A stretch of DNA of 64,000 bases from 4572-13 sp964594065 (GCA_964594065.1 CAZQKX010000012.1:1-64000), one strand, 5' to 3'. Shown: positions 18,193 through 27,926, counted from the stretch's first letter. Numbers and translations: made by a program. Notes: generated from the sequence alone by a model not told the origin.

Positions 18193-18210
18193 AGGTGTTT
18201 AAAACGCCTT

Positions 18211-20484
18211 CTACATTCCCAGTGTCAGTTGGTCGGCCAGAGGTTTTGTGGCATCCACGGTCCCTTTTGCCGGCTGCTTGGCTGGTTTGTGTTTTGGCTT
18301 TTGCGGCTTTGCTTTCATTTTCTTTTTTGCTTTTTCCTGTTTGTTCTGTGCGGCCTCTTTCAGTGACAGTTTGATGCGTTTTTTCTCGAAATCAAGTTCC
18401 AGAACCGTCACTTGGACGGACTGATGGACTTTCACGATGTCGGCCGGGTCTTTTACGAACTGGTTTGCCATTTCACTGATATGGACCAGGCCGTCCTGAT
18501 GAACGCCGATATCGACGAATGCTCCAAACGCTGTAATATTGGTCACGATCCCGGGCAGTTTCATGCCCGGTTTGAGGTCTTCGATCTTTTCAACCTCTTC
18601 GGCGAAAGCAAAGACCTCGAATGTGTCACGGGGGTCACGGCCGGGTTTGGCCAATTCAGAAAGGATATCCGTTAGTGTGGGCAGGCCGATCGTCTCTGTG
18701 ATATATTTTTTCAGCTCGATCTTGCGGCGAAGATCTGCACTGCTCATGAGATCGCTGACCGTGCAGTTCAAGTCTGAAGCCATTTGCTCAACGACACAGT
18801 AACTTTCCGGGTGAACGGCACTGGCATCCAGCGGGTTGGGAGCATTACGAATGCGCAGAAAGCCGGCCGCCTGTTCAAAGGCGCGGGCTCCCAGACGCGG
18901 CACATTTGTCAGATCCTGTCGGGAGCTAAACGGCCCGTTGTCATTACGGTGATCCACAATTTTCTGTGCCAACTGAGGCCCAAGGCCTGATACGGACATT
19001 AGTAATTGCTTACTGGCGGTATTGACTTCAACGCCGACCTTATTTACGCAACTGACAACGACGTCGTCCAACCCCTGCTTGAGAAGGTTTTGTTCGACAT
19101 CGTGCTGATACTGACCGACACCGATCGACTTGGGATCGATCTTGACCAATTCGGCCAGCGGATCCATCAGTCGCCTGCCGATGGAAACGGCTCCCCGGAC
19201 GGTAATATCTTCGGTAGGGAATTCCTTCCGGGCCGCTTCGGAGGCGGAGTAAACCGATGCTCCGCTTTCATTGACCATGACGATCAATATATCCTTGCTC
19301 AGGTCCAAATTGCGGAAATAGGTTTCGGTTTCCCGCCCGGCAGTACCATTGCCGATCGCAATGGCTTCGATCTTGAATTCCGAACAGAGTTTGCGGATCT
19401 TTTCGGCATCATTGTCTGCTTTTTGCCGGCTGTTGTGAGGGAAAATGACATCGTGGCACAGCAGCTTTCCCTGTTCGTTCAAGATAACAACTTTGCAGCC
19501 GGTACGAAAACCCGGGTCCACGGCTAACATCCGTTTTTGTCCGAGCGGTGCCGCCATTAACAACTGCTGAAGATTTTCCGCGAAAACCCGAATGGCTTCG
19601 ATGTCCGCCCGTTTCTTGGTCTCCAGACGAACTTCAGTTTCCATGGATGACGATAGCAGCCGCTTGAATCCATCTTCGATCGCTGCCTTAACCTGCTGAG
19701 CACAGAGACTGTTGTTGACGATAAACAACTTTTCAAGAATTGCCTGGGCCTGCTCCTTTTCAACCTTGATCCGAAGTGTCAGGTATTCTTCCTTTTCCCC
19801 TCGCCGCATTGCAAGGATCCGGTGCGAGGGTGCCGAATGTGTCGGTTCGCTCCAGTCAAAATAATTCTCGTATTTCTGAGCCTTCTCTTCTTTGCCTTTA
19901 ATAATCTTTGTCTGAAAAAAGCCCTTGCTGAAATAAAAATCACGAATTATTTCGCGGGCTGTTTTGTCTTCACTGAATTGTTCAGCCAGAATATCGCGGG
20001 CTCCGGCAAGTGCCTGCTCCGCATTTTCAATATCGTTTTCCTGGTTGATAAATGCGGCAGCTTCTTTTACGGGGACAGCTTTTTCGTCTTGTGCCAGTAA
20101 AAGCTTTGCAAGCGGTTCCAGCCCCTTTTCACGGGCAACCATCGCACGAGTACGCCGTTTGGGGCGATAGGGCAGGTAGATATCCTCCATGGCGGTCATG
20201 GTCAAAGCTGCTTCGATCTGTTCGCTGAGTTCCTCGGTTAACAGTTCTCGTTCCGTCAGGGATTTAATGATGGTCTGCTTTCGCCGGTTCAGTTCGGCCA
20301 GTTGGTTCAATCGATCACGAATTTGGGCGATGGCGACTTCATCCAGTGTTCCGGTTACTTCTTTGCGGTACCGGGCAATAAACGGAACGGTTGCACCTTC
20401 GGCTAACAAAGCGGCCGTAGAGGTGACCTGTTTAAGCGGTATATTCAGTTCGGTTGAGATTTGCTGGAAATAATCCTGACTCAC
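18211..20484 (-). CDS. tex: Tex family S1 RNA-binding transcription accessory protein
   Basis: A 757-residue cytoplasmic nucleic-acid-binding protein. The start is GTG at 20484, preceded by AAGGA. Domains in order: helical Tex-like N-terminus (PFIARYRKEVTG at about 34-45), YqgF/RuvX-like fold (MLAVDPGFRTGCK near 320), helix-hairpin-helix region (LLMSVSGLGPQLAQKIV and DLTNVPRLGARAFEQAAGF), and a C-terminal S1 domain (GMKLPGIVTNITAFGAFVDI to LVHISEMANQFVKDP). After S1 there is a lysine/proline-rich basic tail of about 45 residues that should bind nucleic acid. Length agrees with other Tex proteins. It is last in a four-gene minus-strand run. Confidence 0.95.
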   Translation of the reverse strand: MSQDYFQQISTELNIPLKQVTSTAALLAEGATVPFIARYRKEVTGTLDEVAIAQIRDRLNQLAELNRRKQTIIKSLTERELLTEELSEQIEAALTMTAMEDIYLPYRPKRRTRAMVAREKGLEPLAKLLLAQDEKAVPVKEAAAFINQENDIENAEQALAGARDILAEQFSEDKTAREIIRDFYFSKGFFQTKIIKGKEEKAQKYENYFDWSEPTHSAPSHRILAMRRGEKEEYLTLRIKVEKEQAQAILEKLFIVNNSLCAQQVKAAIEDGFKRLLSSSMETEVRLETKKRADIEAIRVFAENLQQLLMAAPLGQKRMLAVDPGFRTGCKVVILNEQGKLLCHDVIFPHNSRQKADNDAEKIRKLCSEFKIEAIAIGNGTAGRETETYFRNLDLSKDILIVMVNESGASVYSASEAARKEFPTEDITVRGAVSIGRRLMDPLAELVKIDPKSIGVGQYQHDVEQNLLKQGLDDVVVSCVNKVGVEVNTASKQLLMSVSGLGPQLAQKIVDHRNDNGPFSSRQDLTNVPRLGARAFEQAAGFLRIRNAPNPLDASAVHPESYCVVEQMASDLNCTVSDLMSSADLRRKIELKKYITETIGLPTLTDILSELAKPGRDPRDTFEVFAFAEEVEKIEDLKPGMKLPGIVTNITAFGAFVDIGVHQDGLVHISEMANQFVKDPADIVKVHQSVQVTVLELDFEKKRIKLSLKEAAQNKQEKAKKKMKAKPQKPKHKPAKQPAKGTVDATKPLADQLTLGM

Positions 20485-20544
20485 GTAGGGTCCTTTCTTG
20501 TGTTGGGTGTAAACAGGTTGAATTCAAAGTGTGAGCAACGGCAT

Positions 20545-22092
20545 CTACTCTCGCTGTCGCAAATATTGAAGCCGATCCGGCAACGGGATATTATTACCAA
20601 AATTGTCTTCGCCGTAGCCATTATCTGCAAGCAGTTTAATGTCTTCCAGAACTCTTTTGTCACCGACAAATACAGCCAGAATGTCAGTTCCAATGTCAAT
20701 TTTTCCGGTGACCAGCAGCTTGGCAATTTCATCAGTTACCTGTTCCAGGAGATTGGCTTCCGGCTGAAACGGTTTTTCCTCTATCTTCAAAGGCTGTTCA
20801 TAAATGATGACCTTTCCGCGTTCGGCCAATGTCATAATAACATTGCGAATGACCTTGTGGCTGTTGGCTTCATCGGTTTTTGAGGAGGTCAGTTCCAGGT
20901 TAATGATCTCCTGTGCAAGAGAGCGGCGCTTGTGGGCATTGATCTTCTCGTTGGCACGGAACAATTCTAATGGAGAGCTTGCTTCATACGTGTCACCTTC
21001 CAGTTTCATCTTGACCTCGCTTCCATAATGCAAAACCAGTTTAGAGATGAGTGTTGAGGGACGTACATGGAAGCCGCGATAGGGCGGGACCGGAACTTCG
21101 ATTTGGGTGATCTCCGTATAGCGCTTCAACATGTTTTGGCAAAGCAATTCGGCACAGTCGAGGAATCGTGATACGAAGTGGATGCAGTAATGAATGAGTG
21201 TTTCAAGGAGTCTTTCGGGATCAACTAAACGCTTTCGGCCCTTGGTAATATGCTGTGCGGCAGGGCCGGCGTGACGCTCATAATAATGCGCCAGATCGCG
21301 AGCGGTGCGAAGCAGGTGCAAAACAACACTGATATGACCGCGTAACACGGGAAGATCTTTATCAACGACCTCGGTCTCCGTTGTTGAGACATAGGTATCA
21401 TAAAGCGATTGAAGATTATGGAAGCGAAGTTCCAGGGAACGGAGTTTTTCTTCGCTGATAGGGCCGGTTAATTCGCATAGATAGGACTTCGGCTCAGCTT
21501 TTTTTCGCGGAAGCACCCGCTTGCTTTCTGCGGCCAGGTTGAGAAATGCGGTTGCCAGAAGTGTTACTGTTTGCGAAACCGCATCAACTTTACGCATGGC
21601 AAGGTCGTGTGGCAATCGTCCTGAGGGCAACGGTTCTCCATAAAAGCCGATTACCTTAGACATCTCAGGCAGATTCAAGTGAAGTTTTCCAGCTTCTTCC
21701 AGAAGTTGTTCAGCCGACTTTAATAGGATTTCTTCAGAAAAAAGAAGTGATTCCTCTGTCATTATAGAAAAGTCCTGCTCGACATCAAGAAGGCGATAAG
21801 CGGGAGTTGAGTGCTGAATGTGGAGCAGTTCATAACTGACATTGGAAAAAAGCTTAATCGCAGCGGTCAGGGAACGAAATCGAGCCCAGCGACAATTGTT
21901 GCGAGCGCCGTAAGAATCCAAAAGCTCCTCGATCTGGGTGGATTGTGATAATAATTCCCCCAACAAAGGACGGGTAAGGAGTCTTTTCTGGCCGACGTTG
22001 TTGATAATATAATATGCCGCATTAAAGTATCGTGTGGCTCTGCTGGCCACTAGATCTTTAAAATGCTTATATGATATGGTTACAGGGCCCAT
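20545..22092 (-). CDS. uncharacterised protein with an HPr-like phosphocarrier motif
   Basis: A 515-residue soluble protein, mostly helical by composition. I do not recognise the first 325 residues. Residues about 335-400 resemble the PTS phosphocarrier HPr: RGFHVRPSTLISKLVLHYGS matches the HPr active-site block (G-x-H-x-R-P), with His342 in the position phosphorylated in HPr. The following YEASSPLELFRANEKI aligns loosely with the regulatory-serine helix of HPr. The C-terminal 115 residues look like another domain. No PTS enzyme I, HPr kinase or enzyme II is encoded nearby, so a regulatory rather than transport role is likelier. Start: ATG at 22092, with no strong ribosome site. It lies 60 bp upstream of tex on the same strand. 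Confidence 0.6.
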   Translation of the reverse strand: MGPVTISYKHFKDLVASRATRYFNAAYYIINNVGQKRLLTRPLLGELLSQSTQIEELLDSYGARNNCRWARFRSLTAAIKLFSNVSYELLHIQHSTPAYRLLDVEQDFSIMTEESLLFSEEILLKSAEQLLEEAGKLHLNLPEMSKVIGFYGEPLPSGRLPHDLAMRKVDAVSQTVTLLATAFLNLAAESKRVLPRKKAEPKSYLCELTGPISEEKLRSLELRFHNLQSLYDTYVSTTETEVVDKDLPVLRGHISVVLHLLRTARDLAHYYERHAGPAAQHITKGRKRLVDPERLLETLIHYCIHFVSRFLDCAELLCQNMLKRYTEITQIEVPVPPYRGFHVRPSTLISKLVLHYGSEVKMKLEGDTYEASSPLELFRANEKINAHKRRSLAQEIINLELTSSKTDEANSHKVIRNVIMTLAERGKVIIYEQPLKIEEKPFQPEANLLEQVTDEIAKLLVTGKIDIGTDILAVFVGDKRVLEDIKLLADNGYGEDNFGNNIPLPDRLQYLRQRE

Positions 22093-22213
22093 TGCTTGGC
22101 TTATCCTGAATGATTTTAATTCCTATTCTATGTTGATATTACCCACATTAAGTCTCAATACACAAAATCATACATGGTTTCGTGAAAAATTCAAGCCTGA
22201 CGACACCAATTTT

Positions 22214-22987
22214 TCATTCAATCTCGAATTGTGCCAGTAAAAATGTATGATCGCTGGGTTTTGTCCACCCGCGTGGTCCCTTGTCAATTCGGCTCTCCGT
22301 GCAAGCATCTGCCAAAGGCCTCGTTGCCATGATATAATCCAGACGCCATCCGATATTCCGTTGAAATCCGTTCGGAACCCGATAATCCCAGAAAGTGTAA
22401 TGATCCGGTTCCGGATTAAATTTTCGAAAAACATCAATAAATCCCCACTGTGCCACATTTTCGAAGGCTTCCTGCACGGATTTACAGAAGCAGACGTGCC
22501 CCCAGAGCCGCTTGGGATCGTGAACATCGATGTCCTGACGGGCAACATTCATATCACCCAGCCAGAGCAGCGGTTCTTCGGGTCGATGATGTTGTTGGAG
22601 ATATTCATGCAGCCATTGAAACCAATCTAACTTGTATTGAAATTTTTCAGAAGCCACATCCATTCCCTGAGGAATATACGTATTCAGGATAGTAACCGGG
22701 CCGATTTTCGCTTTTAAAAACCGGGCCTGATCTGCCGGGTCCTGACTTAAATGCGAGACAACCTCAACGGCCGGTTGTTTACTGACGATGGCGACGCCGT
22801 TATAGGCTTTTTGTCCACGGTAAACGAGATGGTATCCTGTTCGATCAAATGCATCGATCGGGAAATCTTTATCCTGCACTTTAGTTTCCTGGATCGCCAA
22901 CATGTCCGGCTGATTGGCATCAAGCCATTTCAATATAATATCTAATCTGCTGCGCAATGAGTTAGTGTTAAAAGTAGCGATGAGCAT
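22214..22987 (-). CDS. xthA: exodeoxyribonuclease III
   Basis: A 257-residue AP endonuclease/3'-5' exonuclease of base-excision repair. It opens with MLIATFNTNSLRSRLDIIL, then AIQETKVQD (metal-binding Glu), TYIPQG, LGDMNVA (Asp and Asn of the active site), a C-terminal WRLDYIMAT and PSDHTFLLAQFE (catalytic Asp-His pair). Length matches the ExoIII family. Its start codon lies only seven bases after the stop of the glycosyltransferase gene, so the two are probably cotranscribed, although no functional link is evident. Confidence 0.95.
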   Translation of the reverse strand: MLIATFNTNSLRSRLDIILKWLDANQPDMLAIQETKVQDKDFPIDAFDRTGYHLVYRGQKAYNGVAIVSKQPAVEVVSHLSQDPADQARFLKAKIGPVTILNTYIPQGMDVASEKFQYKLDWFQWLHEYLQQHHRPEEPLLWLGDMNVARQDIDVHDPKRLWGHVCFCKSVQEAFENVAQWGFIDVFRKFNPEPDHYTFWDYRVPNGFQRNIGWRLDYIMATRPLADACTESRIDKGPRGWTKPSDHTFLLAQFEIE

Positions 22988-22994
22988 AGACCAT

Positions 22995-25313
22995 TCAATC
23001 TTTCATTTTTGCTTGCGCATTGGTGTTGGACTTTGGGGATGTCTTTTTTTGTGTGTCGTGCGTTTTTCCAGTGTTTCGGCGAGGACCGTAGCTTTCAATG
23101 ATGTCCAGCAATGCCAGCAAAAAACTGAGCATGCTTTCGGCGCCCTGGTTTAAATTGACGGAGTTTTTCTCTAAACCGTCGCCGCACCCTTTTGTGCGAA
23201 AATCATAAAGAGGAAGAGATAGGTCATTATCGCCGAGAAACCAGTCAAACGCTTTCTTTTGCAATTTTAAATAGTTGGGGTTGTCGGTTGCTTCGTAGGC
23301 TTTTCCACACATCATAACGGTGCTGACGGCCTCCAACGGTTGTTGGTCAAATTGGGCCTTCGTTCCCTTGTAAGAATACCAACCATTGCAGCCGACAAAA
23401 CTGAAATGGTCCTGATCAAATGTTTTTTCGAGAAGAAAATCACAGGTTTTCGTCGCGATTTCAAGGTAGGTTTCATTGCCCATGGTCAGGTAAGCTTCGA
23501 ACAGAGCATGCGGCAGCACTGCATTGTCGTAGCTCAATATATTTTCAAACCATTGCCAATCGTCTTTTACGTTTCGTTCATAGAGATTGACGAGATATTC
23601 AGCCGCGGTGAACATTTGCCGTTTGACATCGCTGGCCCCGGGAAATTGAGCCAGATAATCTCTCATGCCGAATATCGAATAGGATTTAGCGCGGGGTGAA
23701 AGCGTCGAAACATGCGGAGCGGATTTATCAAAAAAGTCTTTAATGATTGGGATTAGTTCCGGAAAAGGGGGGTTGGCAATGACCGAACCAAATGCCCATA
23801 AAGCACGTCCAAGACCATCATGGGCAGGTTCCGGGTTGATCCAATGGCGGTCATAACCCATGAAATTCCGAAACATTCCATTTTCACGCTGGGCATGGCA
23901 AATAAACGAAAGATACGTACTAAACAGCTTTAAAGCTTCCGGTGACGAATACTGTTTATAGTATTTCACCATGGCGACAACGGCACGTGTGTTGTCATCG
24001 GTACAATATCCATGGTTACGGTCCGGCAGCATAAATTTGGCGTGCTGGATGAGGCCGGTTTCGTCCGTCAGCGACCGCAAGTGATCCAGAGAAGGTTCGG
24101 GCACCTCTACCAGAGAGGTGGCCTCCGTCTTTTGACTGAATGTTTTCGTTAGTGTTTTGGCTGGGGTTGTCTTTTTGCTGAATAATTTCCAATATTGCTT
24201 TCCGACCGTAGGCCACGTCATGGTTCGTCCGTAATCGTATGCTAAACGGCGCAGGCGTGAAAGCTGTGCCTCGTCGCGAACCAATTCAATAATGGCGTCA
24301 GTGAGATCTTTGGGGGCATTAAATGCAACTAGTTTGCCTCGGTTTTCGTCCAGTAATTCTTCTGCGGCCCAGTATGGGGTTGAGACCACAGCTTTGCCGG
24401 TTCCTACAGCAAACGCCAGGGTACCGCTTGTTAATTGCTCACGATTTTGGTAGGGGGTGACATAAATATCTGCGGCACATAGAAAATTATGAAGCCGTTC
24501 ATCACTGACAAATTGGTTATAGAACATAACATTGTCCCCAAGCCCCAATTCCTCAACGATGCGCTGAAGCTCAAAGCGGTATTCCTCACCGTCATGCCGC
24601 AGAACATCCGGGTGTGTCGCTCCCAGAATAATGTACAGCACCGAAGGGTCGGCTTCAACGATCGCCGGCATCGCTTTCAGCATATTCTCGATTCCTTTAT
24701 TTCGGCTCAAAAGACCAAATGTTAAAATCGTTTTTCGGCCTTCAATTCCAAATTTATGCTTATAATAGCTGCTGTCAACGAATGGCAGGTCAGGAATCCC
24801 GTGAGGGATCAGAAGGATTTTATCGGCATCGATCCCATAAATTTTCTGAAGCATTTCGACGCCTCGATGATTCATTACAATAACTTTTTCTGAGATTGTG
24901 CAAACATCAATCAGGGACTGATAGTAGGACGGTTCAGGATCATTCAGTACAGTATGCAGTGTTGTAATGACGGGAGCATCGACACGCTTTAAGAAAAGAT
25001 TCAGATAATTGCCGGCATCACCCCCGAAGAGACCGAATTCGTGTTGAACAGAGATCAGGTCAATGTGACTGAAGTTTAAGTAATCCGCTGCGCAAACGTA
25101 ATCATTTTTAACGTTTTTACGAATTTCGAATTTTACAGGCTCACTGTATTGATGTTCATGTGAGGTGACCATTGCAACGACAAGCGGCTCAAATGATGCG
25201 TGGACAGAAGCGGATATACTGGTGATCAAATCCTGGCAAAAAGTAGCGATACCGCATCTCCTCGGTAAATGTGAAGATATAAACGCGACTTTCCGTGAAG
25301 ATTGCTTAGGCAT
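22995..25313 (-). CDS. GT4 glycosyltransferase fused to a C-terminal helical (toroid-like) domain
   Basis: A 772-residue cytoplasmic protein. Residues 1 to about 385 are a GT-B glycosyltransferase of family 4: SSHLPRRCGIATFCQDL at the N-terminus, a SVQHEFGLFGGDAGNYL acceptor-side segment, and TFGLLSRNKGIENMLKA, YVTPYQNREQLTSGTLAFAV and GKAVVSTPYWAAEEL in the sugar-nucleotide half. After a linker of about 40 residues, residues 430-750 hold repeated aromatic, helix-rich segments (LPDRNHGYCTDDNTRA, PEPAHDGLGRALWAFG, WFENILSYDNAVLPHALFEA, GCNGWYSYKG) typical of an alpha/alpha toroid of unknown activity. The start at 25313 follows GAAGGGG. Substrate not predictable. Confidence 0.85.
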   Translation of the reverse strand: MPKQSSRKVAFISSHLPRRCGIATFCQDLITSISASVHASFEPLVVAMVTSHEHQYSEPVKFEIRKNVKNDYVCAADYLNFSHIDLISVQHEFGLFGGDAGNYLNLFLKRVDAPVITTLHTVLNDPEPSYYQSLIDVCTISEKVIVMNHRGVEMLQKIYGIDADKILLIPHGIPDLPFVDSSYYKHKFGIEGRKTILTFGLLSRNKGIENMLKAMPAIVEADPSVLYIILGATHPDVLRHDGEEYRFELQRIVEELGLGDNVMFYNQFVSDERLHNFLCAADIYVTPYQNREQLTSGTLAFAVGTGKAVVSTPYWAAEELLDENRGKLVAFNAPKDLTDAIIELVRDEAQLSRLRRLAYDYGRTMTWPTVGKQYWKLFSKKTTPAKTLTKTFSQKTEATSLVEVPEPSLDHLRSLTDETGLIQHAKFMLPDRNHGYCTDDNTRAVVAMVKYYKQYSSPEALKLFSTYLSFICHAQRENGMFRNFMGYDRHWINPEPAHDGLGRALWAFGSVIANPPFPELIPIIKDFFDKSAPHVSTLSPRAKSYSIFGMRDYLAQFPGASDVKRQMFTAAEYLVNLYERNVKDDWQWFENILSYDNAVLPHALFEAYLTMGNETYLEIATKTCDFLLEKTFDQDHFSFVGCNGWYSYKGTKAQFDQQPLEAVSTVMMCGKAYEATDNPNYLKLQKKAFDWFLGDNDLSLPLYDFRTKGCGDGLEKNSVNLNQGAESMLSFLLALLDIIESYGPRRNTGKTHDTQKKTSPKSNTNAQAKMKD

Positions 25314-25493
25314 TTTGTGCCCCTTCGTGCATTTAAACAGTCAACCTAAAAGAAGTTAACATTATTATAGGTATAATTGATGGCCTGTCAACAAATAGTG
25401 TAAACACGATGACCTCTGAGCACGAACTAATACCTACTAACAGAGAAAGATTAGCACATATTATATAAATTTTATTGAAATTCATATTTTTTC

Positions 25494-25523
25494 TTGCACA
25501 ATAGAGTAGGGAAAGTGTACTAT
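25494..25523 (+). promoter_or_regulatory. promoter of the Rrf2 / cysteine / Fe-S operon
   Basis: TTGCAC (25494-25499), an 18-base spacer and TACTAT (25518-25523) stand about 40 nt before the Rrf2 gene. An AT-rich run (ATACTAAAACAATAGGATAT, 25531-25550) overlaps the expected start site and could be an Rrf2 operator, giving autoregulation. The promoter is directly visible; the operator is inference. The 25314-25563 spacer contains no other gene. Confidence 0.55.
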
Positions 25524-25563
25524 ATATACCATACTAAAACAATAGGATATTAGGAGAAATAAA

Positions 25564-26001
25564 ATGAAGTTATCATCAAGAGCCAGATATGGAATGAGGG
25601 CAATCTTAGAACTTGCTCTGGAATACGGAAATCCCCCATTGCAGATCAAAGCAATCGCTGAGCGTGAAGATATTTCGAATAAATATCTTGAACAGTTGAT
25701 TGCCATGTTGAAAGCTGCCGGTCTCGTTCGCAGTATTCGCGGCCCGCGGGGCGGTTACCTGTTAGCGAAACCGCCTGCCGAAATTAGGCTTAAAGATGTC
25801 TTTGTGACCCTTGAGGGACCGATGATTCCTGCTGAGTGTATCGAGCACCCTGAATTTTGTCCTCGTTGTATGGACTGTGCGACACGCGATATATGGATAG
25901 AACTTGAGAATGCGATCAATGGTGTGCTGGAATCCGTGACGCTGGCTGATTTGGTGGAACGGTCACTACATGGCAAAAAAGGCAGTAACTATCAGATATG
26001 A
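25564..26001 (+). CDS. Rrf2 family transcriptional regulator (IscR/CymR type)
   Basis: A 145-residue winged-helix repressor or activator. MKLSSRARYGMRAILELAL is the standard Rrf2 opening; IAEREDISNKYLEQLIAMLK is the recognition helix region and GPRGGYLLAKPP the wing. A cysteine cluster, ECIEHPEFCPRCMDCATRD (C-x6-C-x2-C-x2-C, about residues 98-111), is in the place where family members bind an Fe-S cluster; it has one cysteine more than the usual three. The ATG follows AGGAGAAATAAA. It is the first gene of an operon for cysteine synthesis and Fe-S assembly, which fits a sensor of Fe-S or cysteine status. Confidence 0.92.
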   Translation: MKLSSRARYGMRAILELALEYGNPPLQIKAIAEREDISNKYLEQLIAMLKAAGLVRSIRGPRGGYLLAKPPAEIRLKDVFVTLEGPMIPAECIEHPEFCPRCMDCATRDIWIELENAINGVLESVTLADLVERSLHGKKGSNYQI

Positions 26002-26025
26002 TCACGATTTTTTGGTGAGGTAATT

Positions 26026-26958
26026 ATGGGCAGAATCTATGAAAACATTGTGGATACCATCGGACATACTCCGTTGGTGAAATTGAATAGGATGGCTCCT
26101 TCGGGCACAACCGTGCTGGCCAAAATGGAGTCATTTAATCCCTGCGGTTCGGTCAAAGACCGAATTGCGGTTTCGATGATCAATGTGGCAGAAAAGGAAG
26201 GCAAGATTACCAATGGAGCGATCTTGATCGAACCGACCAGCGGCAATACCGGGATTGGACTTGCGTTTGTATGTGCGGCCAGAGGGTATCGATTAATCTT
26301 GACGATGCCGGAATCGATGAGCCTTGAGCGGCGTAAGCTGTTAAAGATGCTTGGTGCCGAGATTGTATTGACGCCGGCTCCGCAGGGAATGAAAGGTGCG
26401 ATAGAGCAAGCCGAAAAGATCTGCGAGAGAACACCCAACTCACTGATCCTGCAGCAGTTTCAGAATCCGGCCAATCCCGAGGCGCACCGTGCGACGACAG
26501 CACAGGAAATATGGGACGATACTGACGGCAACGTTGACATTTTTGTCTCAGGCATCGGCACCGGTGGAACCATTACCGGTTGCGGAGAAGTTCTCAAGCA
26601 GAAAAATCCGGCGATCGAAATTGTGGCCGTTGAGCCAAAGGATTCACCGGTTCTTTCCGGCGGAAGCCCCGGCCCGCATAAAATTCAGGGTATTGGAGCC
26701 GGTTTTATTCCCGGTGTTCTGAACACTTCAATATACGACACGATCATCACGGTTTCAAATGAAGATGCTGTTGAGGCGGCACGACAGATGGCCGGCATGG
26801 AAGGAATACTGGGCGGTATCAGTGCCGGAGCGGCCTGTCATGCGGCAGTGGAAATTTCACGAAAGCCGGAAAATGCCGGAAAAACGATCGTGTTTGTTAT
26901 GTGCGATACCGGAGAACGGTATCTTTCGACCGATCTGTATGCGCATCTGTTGCAATAG
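26026..26958 (+). CDS. cysK: cysteine synthase (O-acetylserine sulfhydrylase)
   Basis: A 310-residue PLP enzyme that converts O-acetylserine and sulfide to cysteine. The PLP lysine is Lys44 in NPCGSVKDRIAV; PTSGNTGIGLAFV is the substrate loop; GIGTGGTITG binds the cofactor phosphate; and GILGGISAGAACHAA near the C-terminus carries the pyridine-contacting serine. Length is typical for CysK. It lies 24 bp after the Rrf2 gene with GGTGAGG before the ATG, and 29 bp before cysE, which makes its substrate. Confidence 0.96.
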   Translation: MGRIYENIVDTIGHTPLVKLNRMAPSGTTVLAKMESFNPCGSVKDRIAVSMINVAEKEGKITNGAILIEPTSGNTGIGLAFVCAARGYRLILTMPESMSLERRKLLKMLGAEIVLTPAPQGMKGAIEQAEKICERTPNSLILQQFQNPANPEAHRATTAQEIWDDTDGNVDIFVSGIGTGGTITGCGEVLKQKNPAIEIVAVEPKDSPVLSGGSPGPHKIQGIGAGFIPGVLNTSIYDTIITVSNEDAVEAARQMAGMEGILGGISAGAACHAAVEISRKPENAGKTIVFVMCDTGERYLSTDLYAHLLQ

Positions 26959-26987
26959 CCTTTTTTACAACACAGGAAATAACAGAA

Positions 26988-27926
26988 ATGACTCATCCGG
27001 ATTTCAATGTTGACGAACTGTCCCGGCAGATCGTGTCTACCTATGAAGGGGATTCCGGCATCAATTTTATTGATGTTCGAAATCTTCCCGTGCGCGACAA
27101 GATCATCCATATTCTCGAGTTGTGCATGGAACTTCTTTTTCCCGGTTATACGGGCAAGCGAAAAGTAACACGTGACACCATCGAATCTGTTGTGCAGGAA
27201 TTGCTTGTTGTGATTCGCCGTGAGTTAGCTGAGCAGATCGAGCTGGCTCTACGACATGAGTGTAGACTGCAGGAGTGTTCAACCTGCGATTGTGCAAATT
27301 TATCGCTCCAATCGGCCAGTCAATTGCTGAATCGGATTCCCCAGGTACGTCAAAAGCTCAAAGCGGATGTTGAAGCGGCTTTTGAAGGGGACCCGGCGGC
27401 CAAGTCATTTGAGGAAATTGTTATAAGCTACCCCCATATCGTTGCGATCGCGATCCATCGTGTCGCTCATGAGATTTTTTTGATGGACGTGCCGCTGATC
27501 CCGAGAATCATGGCTGAATATGCTCATTCACGGACAGGGATTGACATTCATCCCGGTGCAACCATTGGCGATCGATTCTTTATCGATCACGGAACCGGTG
27601 TCGTGATCGGTGAAACGGCTGTGATCGGCAACAATGTAAAAATTTATCAGGGTGTGACGTTAGGGGCGATCAGTTTCCCGAAAAATGAGCGGGGCGAGAT
27701 CATTCGTGGCAAGAAACGGCACCCGACGCTTGAGGATAAGGTGACGGTTTATGCGGAGGCAACGATCCTTGGTGACATTACGATCGGCAAAGGTGCGGTG
27801 ATTGGCGGCAATGTCTGGATTCGGGAATCCGTTCCGTCCGGAACGCTGGTAACCATTTCAAAGTCTGAGGCGCTGTACAAGAAAAAAGGCCCCGGCTTTG
27901 ATGATCAATTGGAGTACTATTTGTGA
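26988..27926 (+). CDS. cysE: serine O-acetyltransferase
   Basis: A 312-residue enzyme that acetylates serine to O-acetylserine. The start is ATG 26988 (AGGA upstream); longer in-frame starts overlap cysK. The N-terminal helical half leads to the left-handed beta-helix with IDIHPGATIGDRFFIDHGTG, VVIGETAVIGNNVKIYQGVT and IGKGAVIGGNVWI hexapeptide repeats. The catalytic His-Asp pair lies in the IDIHPGA and FIDHGTG segments. It is somewhat longer than E. coli CysE because of the N-terminal domain, as in plant-like and EpsC-type enzymes. Its stop codon overlaps the GTG start of nadA. Confidence 0.94.
   Translation: MTHPDFNVDELSRQIVSTYEGDSGINFIDVRNLPVRDKIIHILELCMELLFPGYTGKRKVTRDTIESVVQELLVVIRRELAEQIELALRHECRLQECSTCDCANLSLQSASQLLNRIPQVRQKLKADVEAAFEGDPAAKSFEEIVISYPHIVAIAIHRVAHEIFLMDVPLIPRIMAEYAHSRTGIDIHPGATIGDRFFIDHGTGVVIGETAVIGNNVKIYQGVTLGAISFPKNERGEIIRGKKRHPTLEDKVTVYAEATILGDITIGKGAVIGGNVWIRESVPSGTLVTISKSEALYKKKGPGFDDQLEYYL

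Noticed and set aside
18192..18210. inverted repeat AAGGTGTTT / AAACGCCTT between convergent genes as a terminator
   Set aside because: Only about six pairs with almost no loop and no T-run; too weak to call.
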